Positions 1 to 6,258 of a stretch of 24,395 nt of DNA are shown here, in pieces (the first letter of the stretch is position 1; every line of letters begins with the position of its first letter). The position numbers were made by a program, and so were the translations under genes. This DNA is from an uncultured Eubacteriales bacterium (GTDB lineage Bacteria; Bacillota; Clostridia; Oscillospirales; Acutalibacteraceae): contig CAKSDF010000013.1 of the NCBI GenBank assembly GCA_934444695.1, forward strand, positions 1-24,395. Reading direction: 5' to 3'. Under the pieces are notes generated by a model that was not told the DNA's origin, ran no database searches, and worked only from the letters and a program-made list of their open reading frames with translations.

Positions 1-2112
1 GCGGTGGGAATTGCCGAAGTCACCGTGTCCGACGGGCAAAATTCAAAAACCTTTGAAATTCCCGTTGGCTATACCGCCTTTGAGTTTTCCGAAAGCGGCG
101 TAACCGTATACTCGGGAAGCGATACAAAATATGAAGTGGTCGGAATAAACACTGCCGACGCCGAGATCGTCCCAGAAGCAGCCGACGACGGAAGCGGCAA
201 CACCATTTATAAAACCGGCGAAGGTTACAGCCTTAATGTTGCCATAAAGGCCAAGGGCGGCACTTATGTTTTCTTCGGCCAAAGCTCGGATGCCTCCATT
301 TGCGTCAAAAAGGAAGCCACCGCTCCCGCAGTTCTTCTTTTTGCGGGACTTGATCTGACCTCCTCCTTCACCTCCCCCCTTACCATAAAGAAAAATTCAA
401 CATCCACCGTAACGGTCAACGCCCTCGAAGGGTTTGAAAACACCCTTTCGGACAGCGAGCTTAACAACGCCGACACCTACGGCGACACGGCCGACGGCGG
501 GGACGGTACAAATGCCGCATACGCCGAATCGGCCGTTATAAAGGGCAAAACGGCTGCAAACCTAACCCTTACGGGAAAAGGCGTGCTCAATTTAAACTGC
601 ACAACCAAAAATGCCGTTAAAATAGGCACATCGGGAAGCTTAACGGTCGACAGCCTGACCCTTAATGTCAACTCGGCCAAAAACGGCCTTTCCTGCGACA
701 ACATCATCACAATAAATTCGGGCAAATTAAACATCACCGCCGAGGCTGACGGCATCCGCACCGATCCCGACGCGGTAGACGCCGAAAGCGGCACCGCCGG
801 AAACATTTTCATAAACGGCGGAGAGATCACCGTAAAATCGGGCAGCGACGGCATACAGTCGGCTCAGGACATAGTTATAACCGACGGAAGCTTTGACATA
901 ACCGCAGGAAGCGGATACGACGACAAAAACTTCAATTCCGACACCGACAGCTGCAAGGGCATTAAGGCCTCCTTCAGCACTGACGAAACGGCCGACACAA
1001 CCGACAGCACCAATTCCATAACCATAAGCGGCGGAAAGTTTGTTCTAAACACCGCCGACGATTCGATACATTCCGACAGCTATATTCTCATAACCGGCGG
1101 TGATTTTGAAATTAAAACCGGCGACGACGGAATACACGCCGACACCACCCTTGACGTCGGCACCGAGAACGGCAGCAACGATTCTTTGAACATAAACGTC
1201 ATAACCTGCTATGAAGGCCTTGAAGCCGGCACGGTCAACATCTACTGCGGCACAATAAGCGTAACCGCAAGCGACGACGGCATCAATGCGGCAGGCGGCT
1301 CCGATGCAGGCCAGGGTCCCGGAGGCGGCGGTTTCAATCCCGGCGGCGGACGGCCCGGTCAGGGCGGCGGTTTTAACCCCGGCGGTAATGGCGGAAACGG
1401 CAGCAATAACGGCGGCAGCGCTCCCGATCAGGGCGGATCCTCCGACTATTCCATAAACATCTTTGGCGGCGATATCTATGTTAACGCCGAAGGCGACGGC
1501 CTCGATTCAAACGGCGATCTTAATATTACCGGCGGCAATTTGGTTATCTGGGGAATGAGAGCAGGCGGCGACAATGAGCCTCTCGACTGCGACGGAACAC
1601 TTACCATAAACGGCGCCACCGTTTTCGGCGCAGGTTCTTCCACAATGACCACCACCCCGCGAAACAGCCAGAATTACATCACATTAAGAAGCTCTGCCGC
1701 GGCAGGTAAAACCATCAATATCGTCAAGGACGGCACCACTGTTTTCAATATTAAGGCTGTTAAAAATATCAACTATGTTATCTATTCCTCTCCCGAAATG
1801 GAAAGCACCTCGGGATGGAGCATTGTCATTAACGACGATGCTTTGATTGACGACGGCTCAGGCAGTGGATCGGGCGGTACAGGCGGAAATACAGGGGGAG
1901 ATTCCGACGATGATTATACCCTCGGCGATGTCAACAATGACGGCAGCATATCGGCGGTCGACGCTCTTATGACACTTCAGTGCTCGGTAAAGCTCATAAG
2001 CCTTGACGGCAGCGCCGCAAAGGCTGCCGATGTGGATCTTGACAATTCAGTCACCGCTAACGACGCACTGCGCATTCTTCAGTATTCGGTATCAAAAATC
2101 ACATCTTTTTGA
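1..2112 (+). CDS. Beta-helix carbohydrate-binding protein (Cthe_2159/DUF4353-like) with C-terminal dockerin, 5' partial
   Basis: Partial at the 5' side: the frame is open to base 1, so the signal peptide is outside the window and the GTG at 4 is probably not the start. Counting from that GTG, residues about 105-560 form a repetitive beta-helix with recurring 'DGI' turns (near 249, 282, 353, 375, 425 and 498) alternating with 'I(T/N)GG' strands, the pattern of the Cthe_2159 family of extracellular polysaccharide-binding proteins. A Gly/Pro/Asn-rich stretch at about 431-479 interrupts the helix, probably as a surface loop or linker. After a Gly/Ser/Asp linker (about 618-637), residues 638-702 are a dockerin type I with two calcium-loop segments (GDVNNDGSISAVDAL and ADVDLDNSVTANDAL). 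Expected role: polysaccharide binding outside the cell, attached to a cohesin scaffold. Family is clear; the ligand is not shown. Confidence 0.85.
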   Translation, partial: AVGIAEVTVSDGQNSKTFEIPVGYTAFEFSESGVTVYSGSDTKYEVVGINTADAEIVPEAADDGSGNTIYKTGEGYSLNVAIKAKGGTYVFFGQSSDASICVKKEATAPAVLLFAGLDLTSSFTSPLTIKKNSTSTVTVNALEGFENTLSDSELNNADTYGDTADGGDGTNAAYAESAVIKGKTAANLTLTGKGVLNLNCTTKNAVKIGTSGSLTVDSLTLNVNSAKNGLSCDNIITINSGKLNITAEADGIRTDPDAVDAESGTAGNIFINGGEITVKSGSDGIQSAQDIVITDGSFDITAGSGYDDKNFNSDTDSCKGIKASFSTDETADTTDSTNSITISGGKFVLNTADDSIHSDSYILITGGDFEIKTGDDGIHADTTLDVGTENGSNDSLNINVITCYEGLEAGTVNIYCGTISVTASDDGINAAGGSDAGQGPGGGGFNPGGGRPGQGGGFNPGGNGGNGSNNGGSAPDQGGSSDYSINIFGGDIYVNAEGDGLDSNGDLNITGGNLVIWGMRAGGDNEPLDCDGTLTINGATVFGAGSSTMTTTPRNSQNYITLRSSAAAGKTINIVKDGTTVFNIKAVKNINYVIYSSPEMESTSGWSIVINDDALIDDGSGSGSGGTGGNTGGDSDDDYTLGDVNNDGSISAVDALMTLQCSVKLISLDGSAAKAADVDLDNSVTANDALRILQYSVSKITSF

Positions 2113-2133
2113 TGCAATTTTTTCCTTCATTCG

Positions 2134-2180
2134 GCGGCCCGGCAAAGCCTTTACGGTTTTGTCGGGCCGCTCATTGATTT
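2134..2180 (+). terminator. Hairpin terminator after the dockerin protein gene
   Basis: A 16-pair GC-rich stem joins 2134-2149 to 2155-2170 with two G-T wobbles and a 5-base loop (TTTAC). It starts 21 bases after the stop codon. The following tract (TCATTGATTTT) is only moderately T-rich, so termination may be incomplete. The tail overlaps the -35 of the next promoter. Confidence 0.65.
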
Positions 2181-2202
2181 TAAGAAAAATATGTGGTAGA
2201 AT
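2174..2202 (+). promoter_or_regulatory. Sigma-A promoter for the SPFH gene
   Basis: TTGATT at 2174-2179, a 17-base spacer, and TAGAAT at 2197-2202 preceded by TGG (extended -10). Transcription would start near 2209, leaving a leader of about 140 bases before the ATG at 2349. No known riboswitch motif was recognised in that leader. Confidence 0.65.
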
Positions 2203-2348
2203 AAATAAAGATCATCCCCTAATTCAGTTATGCTTGCTGCCGGGGCGGTCTTTAAGGCACCTTTTCCTGATTTCAAAGCGTTACCGCAAAAGGGGCTAAA
2301 CCGCGCGAAAAAGCAAAGCATAACGCAACAAAAAAGGAGAGAAAAAAA

Positions 2349-3335
2349 ATGGACATTGCAATTGAAACCATCCTGCTTATAGCTGCGGCGCTTGTAATAC
2401 TTATATTGCTGCTCGTCAACATCCGCATCGTCCCACAGGCCTCGGAATTTGTCATCGAGCGGCTGGGAAAATACAAGCACACCTGGGGGCCGGGAATCCA
2501 CGTTAAAATTCCTTTCCTCGATCGTATTGCAAAAACCATAACCCTAAAAGAGCACGTGCTCGATTCGCCGCCTCAGCCGGTTATAACCAAAGACAACGTC
2601 ACAATGCAAATAGACACGGTGGTTTATTATACCATTTTTGATTCCAAGCTTTTCACCTACGGCGCCGTCAACCCCATCAGCGCACTTGAAAATCTCACGG
2701 CTACCACCCTGCGAAACATCGTCGGCGAGCTTGAGCTTGACGGAACCCTCACCTCCCGCGACATCATAAACGGCAAAATGACCTCCATTCTCGACGAAGC
2801 CACCGACAAATGGGGCATCCGGGTAAATCGTGTTGAGCTTAAAAACATCATCCCTCCAAGCGAGATTCAAAACGCCATGGAAAAGCAGATGAAGGCCGAG
2901 CGCGACAAGCGTCAGACCCTGCTTGAGGCTGAAGCACACAAGGCTGCAGCCATCACCCGCGCCGAGGGCGACAAGGCAGCTATGATACTGGCCGCAGAGG
3001 GTGAAAGAGACGCCAGAATCGCAAGGGCAGAGGGCGAAGCAAAGGCCGTTAAGCTTGCTAAAGAGGCCGAGGCCGAGGGACTTCGTATGTTAAAGGAAGC
3101 CTGCCCCGACGCGGCGGTTTTGGAGCTTAAAAAGTATGAGTCACTCATTAAGCTTTCGGACGGTAAGGCGGCCAAAATAATCATTCCCACCGACGCGGTA
3201 AACGCCGTTAAGTCAAACGTGCTTTTTTCCGAAACCACCGGGCTTGGGAACGCCACTTCCCCGGCTCCCGAGGCTGTCAAACCTCCTAAAACCGACGATT
3301 GCTGCGAGCGGCTGGAGAGCAAAGGAAAATTCTGA
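2349..3335 (+). CDS. SPFH/band 7 (stomatin/prohibitin-like) membrane protein
   Basis: 328 residues, the usual length for bacterial stomatin-like proteins. One hydrophobic N-terminal segment (about 5-24) anchors it. The band-7 domain follows (about 25-180) with typical stretches such as VIERLGKYKHTWGPGIH and WGIRVNRVELKNI. Residues about 180-255 are a Glu/Ala/Lys-rich coiled coil (AEGDKAAMILAAEGERDARI and similar), which drives oligomer formation in this family. The tail is Pro-rich and ends with two cysteines. The start is fixed by AAAAGGAG about 8 bases upstream. Members organise membrane microdomains and often sit beside an NfeD partner; none is visible here, and the gene appears monocistronic, with its own promoter (2174) and terminator (3420). 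Confidence 0.9.
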   Translation: MDIAIETILLIAAALVILILLLVNIRIVPQASEFVIERLGKYKHTWGPGIHVKIPFLDRIAKTITLKEHVLDSPPQPVITKDNVTMQIDTVVYYTIFDSKLFTYGAVNPISALENLTATTLRNIVGELELDGTLTSRDIINGKMTSILDEATDKWGIRVNRVELKNIIPPSEIQNAMEKQMKAERDKRQTLLEAEAHKAAAITRAEGDKAAMILAAEGERDARIARAEGEAKAVKLAKEAEAEGLRMLKEACPDAAVLELKKYESLIKLSDGKAAKIIIPTDAVNAVKSNVLFSETTGLGNATSPAPEAVKPPKTDDCCERLESKGKF

Positions 3336-3419
3336 TTTAGAAATATAAGCCGTTCCTTTACGCGTTTAAAATTATATATCGTCCATTTACGCATCGCAGC
3401 AACCGGGCAAATCACATAA

Positions 3420-3465
3420 AAAACCGAGGGTCACTTTATTTGTGCTCCTCGGTTTTCTGTTTTTA
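3420..3465 (+). terminator. Rho-independent terminator after the SPFH gene
   Basis: The stem AAAACCGAGG (3420-3429) pairs with CCTCGGTTTT (3447-3456); an inner CAC/GTG pairing shortens the loop. It is followed by CTGTTTTT. The run of A on its left side means it could also stop minus-strand transcription coming from folC and repeat copy 1. Confidence 0.85.
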
Positions 3466-3557
3466 TATCGGTTATATTATGCCGCTGCGGCTTTGTATAC
3501 CGCTTTGCTCGAGTGATTGACGGTTAAGCAGCAGATGCTTAAGCATATCCGCACAAC

Positions 3558-3778
3558 ACAGCGTACACATCAGCGAGCTGAGGCTATCAGCGCAGCTGAT
3601 CGGAGGGAGGCTGCCGCAAAAATGCAGGTGCGGTTTAAAAAGGCAGGCTTACCTTTCGGGTAAGGGTGCGGGATTGCCGCTCCCTCCGGTCTCGTCCGGG
3701 CCGAGACAGCCTCAGCGACCGGACCGCAGCACAGCCTCTTTTATTGCATTTACATAGCGGTAACGGATGGCAGGTTAA
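3558..3778 (+). repeat. Dispersed four-way-junction repeat, copy 1
   Basis: Non-coding element between the convergent SPFH and folC genes. P1: 3577-3585 pairs with 3708-3716 (GCTGAGGCT/AGCCTCAGC, 9 bp). P2: hairpin 3586-3600 (ATCAGC, loop GCA, GCTGAT). P3: 3601-3609 pairs with 3680-3688 (CGGAGGGAG/CTCCCTCCG, 9 bp). P4: hairpin 3689-3707 (GTCTCG...CGAGAC). The four helices abut with no unpaired base. The P3 arm encloses 70 bases holding further hairpins: CCGCA/TGCGG and P5 (CTTACC 3648-3653 with GGTAAG 3659-3664). The flanks match copy 2 closely from ACAGCGTACACATCAGC on the left to GGCAGGTTAA on the right. Strand is arbitrary; all three copies have the same orientation. Function unknown. Confidence 0.85.
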
Positions 3779-3826
3779 GCATACAAGCACGATTTTGGCG
3801 GAGAAAAATCTCAGCGTGCAAAAAGC

Positions 3827-5086
3827 TCAGCTAAAATACTTATAAATTTCTCCAGCAAGATAAAGGGATCCGAAAATCACGATGGGCCGCCCGTTTGCCG
3901 CCTCCACAGCACGTTTTATAAGGCCGCCGTCCACCGTCGAAGGATATACCTTTTCAACCTGCCCTTTAAGGCATTCGGCCAGTTCCTCTGCCGCAAGCGC
4001 ACGGGGGTTTGGCGGTGTAACGGTAATTATTTCGTCAAAAAGCGGGGCAAGATGGGAGAGGGCCTTTTCATATTCCTTATCCTTTAACATTCCGCAAATA
4101 CCGAAAAGCCGCTGACCGGGCAGATAATTTTCAAGGGACTGCGAAAGCGCCTTTGCGCCGCCGTCGTTATGGGCTCCGTCCAAAATTATGAGCGGCGATT
4201 TGGACATTACCTCAAATCTCGCAGGATGCTTTACCCCTTCGATGCCCTTTGATATAACATGGTCGGAAAGATCGGGAAAGGCGGTTTTTGCGGCCTCAAC
4301 GGCAAGGCAGGTGTTTTCGGCCTGAAAGCTTCCGGCAAGAGGCTGATGTATGTTTATGCCCTTGTAAATCAGATCCATTCCAAATGCGGTGTCAAAAAGC
4401 AGGTTTATGTCCTCTTTTTTCACCTTTTTTAAAGGTGCGCCAAGATTTTTTGCCGTGGTTTCTATAACCGCCATAGCCTTGGGCGGTTGGCTGTCGCAGG
4501 TAACAACGGGGCAGCCTTTTTTTATGATCCCGCATTTTTCGGCAGCGATTTTTTCTATCGTGTCGCCAAGCACTGCGGTATGGTCGGTGGAAATGGAGGT
4601 TATGACGGTACAAAGGGGATTTTCAAAAACATTGGTGGAGTCCAGCCTCCCCCCCAGTCCCGTTTCAAGCACCACCACATCGCAGTTCATTTTTGAAAAC
4701 CACAACAGCGCGGCGGCGGTTACAAATTCAAATTCGGTAGGATGAAGCTGCTCGTCAAGGCTCTCGGCCGCCTCTCTGACCTCGCTTGCAGCCTCGGCAT
4801 AATCCACCTTTGAAATGAATTTAGAGTTTATCTGCATCCGCTCCCTGAAATCCACAATGTAGGGAGAGATAAAAAGCCCGGTTTTAAGTCCTTTGCTCTC
4901 AAAAATTTTTGAAAGGCAGGCGCAGACCGAGCCTTTGCCGTTTGTTCCGGCAATGTGCACCGCCGAAAGTTTTTTTTGCGGATTTCCGAGTGCGCCAAGC
5001 AGCGCCTTAATCCTTTCAAGCCCCGGGCGGCTGCCGAAACGCAGCAGCGAATGGGTATATTCGATAGCGGTATTGTAATCCATCAT
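3827..5086 (-). CDS. folC: Bifunctional folylpolyglutamate synthase / dihydrofolate synthase
   Basis: 419 residues, full length for FolC, a Mur-ligase-family cytoplasmic ATP-dependent enzyme that joins glutamate to dihydropteroate and extends the polyglutamate tail of folates. The P-loop GTNGKGS is at 47-53 in HIAGTNGKGSVCAC. The stretch ISTDHTAVLGDTIEKIA and the carbamylated-lysine region AEKCGIIKKG follow, and ILDGAHNDGGAKAL marks the C-terminal domain. The gene overlaps the upstream LysR gene by four bases (ATGA at 5083-5086), so translation is probably coupled. The GGAGG site lies at the 3' end of that gene. Two adjacent ATG codons are possible starts; the second (5081-5083) has slightly better spacing. 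Repeat copy 1 lies 48 bases past the stop. Confidence 0.95.
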   Translation of the reverse strand: MMDYNTAIEYTHSLLRFGSRPGLERIKALLGALGNPQKKLSAVHIAGTNGKGSVCACLSKIFESKGLKTGLFISPYIVDFRERMQINSKFISKVDYAEAASEVREAAESLDEQLHPTEFEFVTAAALLWFSKMNCDVVVLETGLGGRLDSTNVFENPLCTVITSISTDHTAVLGDTIEKIAAEKCGIIKKGCPVVTCDSQPPKAMAVIETTAKNLGAPLKKVKKEDINLLFDTAFGMDLIYKGINIHQPLAGSFQAENTCLAVEAAKTAFPDLSDHVISKGIEGVKHPARFEVMSKSPLIILDGAHNDGGAKALSQSLENYLPGQRLFGICGMLKDKEYEKALSHLAPLFDEIITVTPPNPRALAAEELAECLKGQVEKVYPSTVDGGLIKRAVEAANGRPIVIFGSLYLAGEIYKYFS

Positions 5087-6024
5087 TTTTCCTCCGCCGA
5101 CGAAAATATTTCCCTTTTGGCCGTTATGAGCTGCTCGATAAACAGCTGATCAAGTTTTGTCAGCTTATAATCCTCCCGCCGAATAAGCAGGTCCTTATAG
5201 ATGCGATTGTTATCGGTGCAGGAAACGGTCATAAGGCCGTATCGGTCGAGCAGGTCTTTTGGAACCTCCGACACCCACATAAATGTATCGGGATTTTTGC
5301 AAAGCAGTTCAAACTGACTCGCCCGCTCATAGACGAAGATACGCCGGCCGAAGACATCGGGGAGTTCCTCTTTTTTGACCTCCGAAAGAGGAATTGACGG
5401 AACATAAGGATCAGCGTGGGCAATCTCGATATGGCGGTGGAGATCGTCGGTAGTCAGTCCCGACAGCTTTGCAAGATGGCTTTGCCTGCTTATAAGCACC
5501 TTAAAGGTAAATTCGCAAACAAGCTCATATGCCAGTCCCTTTTCGTCCATCATATCTTTATAGTATTTATCAAAGCTTTGGGCATAGCGGATTATACCGA
5601 GCTTTGAGCTGTCCGAAAGGACGTTTTTGACCGCCGTCATAGAATTGGTCTCGGTATAATATATCTCGGTGTCCCTGTCCTTTTCAAGAAGGTTTGTAAA
5701 CCTCGCGAAGGCGTCGGCCACATAGCTTGCCCGGGGAACCGATATGGAAAACCGTTGCTTGTCGGTCTTGCCCTGGGAAAACATATTTTCGATGTTGTCC
5801 ACCTGTTTAAGCACCGACTTTGCGTAATGAACAAAAAGCTGACCGTCGGGGGTGAGGGTCATTCCCTTGCTGCTTCGTTCAAAAAGTGTAACGCCAAGAG
5901 AGCCTTCAAGCTCCTTAATGGCGCGGCTGAGGGCCGATTGGCCGACATAAAGGGTCTCGGCCGCCTTGTTGAGAGAATTTGTTTTAGCTATCTCAACGGC
6001 ATATTTCATATGAAGCAGGTTCAT
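5083..6024 (-). CDS. LysR-family transcriptional regulator
   Basis: 313 residues with the start at the ATG at 6022-6024, chosen because CCGGAGG lies about 8 bases upstream and MNLLHMKYAVEIAKTNSL is the standard LysR start; the longer open frame to 6135 would add a poor 37-residue extension. The winged helix-turn-helix is at about 1-60 (NKAAETLYVGQSALSRAIKE, then LGVTLFERSSKGMTLTPDG). The rest is the periplasmic-binding-protein-like effector domain, which is divergent and rich in charged residues. It sits between the valS terminator and folC and is coupled to folC through a 4-base overlap. LysR proteins often control themselves or a divergent gene, but no divergent gene exists here, so the target and effector are unknown. 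A TAATATTA palindrome at 6090-6097 upstream could be part of its own operator (weak). Confidence 0.9.
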   Translation of the reverse strand: MNLLHMKYAVEIAKTNSLNKAAETLYVGQSALSRAIKELEGSLGVTLFERSSKGMTLTPDGQLFVHYAKSVLKQVDNIENMFSQGKTDKQRFSISVPRASYVADAFARFTNLLEKDRDTEIYYTETNSMTAVKNVLSDSSKLGIIRYAQSFDKYYKDMMDEKGLAYELVCEFTFKVLISRQSHLAKLSGLTTDDLHRHIEIAHADPYVPSIPLSEVKKEELPDVFGRRIFVYERASQFELLCKNPDTFMWVSEVPKDLLDRYGLMTVSCTDNNRIYKDLLIRREDYKLTKLDQLFIEQLITAKREIFSSAEEK

Positions 6025-6220
6025 GCTTTTTCCTCCGGTTAAATTACTGTGGATTGTATTTTGAGTATCTTTGATTTGAACTGTTATAGTAATATTATCG
6101 GTGCAGCAGGTGCCTGTACCGCGCGGTTTGCCCATTCATTCCGACTTTAGGCATTACATTTTTAAACCGCCGCTTTACACCATATATTTTATCGCAAAAC
6201 GCCTATAAAATCTACGGAAA

Positions 6221-6253
6221 CGACCCGCCGAAACAAAAACTTCCGGCGGGTCG
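6221..6253 (-). terminator. Hairpin terminator after valS
   Basis: A perfect 10-bp stem, CGACCCGCCG (6221-6230) with CGGCGGGTCG (6244-6253), 13-base loop, starting 5 bases after the valS stop on the minus strand. The downstream tract reads TTTCCGTAGATTTTA, a mediocre T-tract, so some read-through to the LysR and folC genes is possible. Confidence 0.75.
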
Positions 6254-6258
6254 AAAAA

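Noticed and set aside
2230..2390. Possible upstream reading frame starting at ATG 2230 and overlapping the SPFH start
   Set aside because: No ribosome site and no conserved look; probably chance within the leader.
3539..3783. 9-bp direct repeat TTAAGCATA as proof of transposition of copy 1
   Set aside because: Part of it belongs to the sequence shared with copy 2 (GGTTAA), and copies 2 and 3 show no equivalent 9-bp duplication, so it is only a hint.
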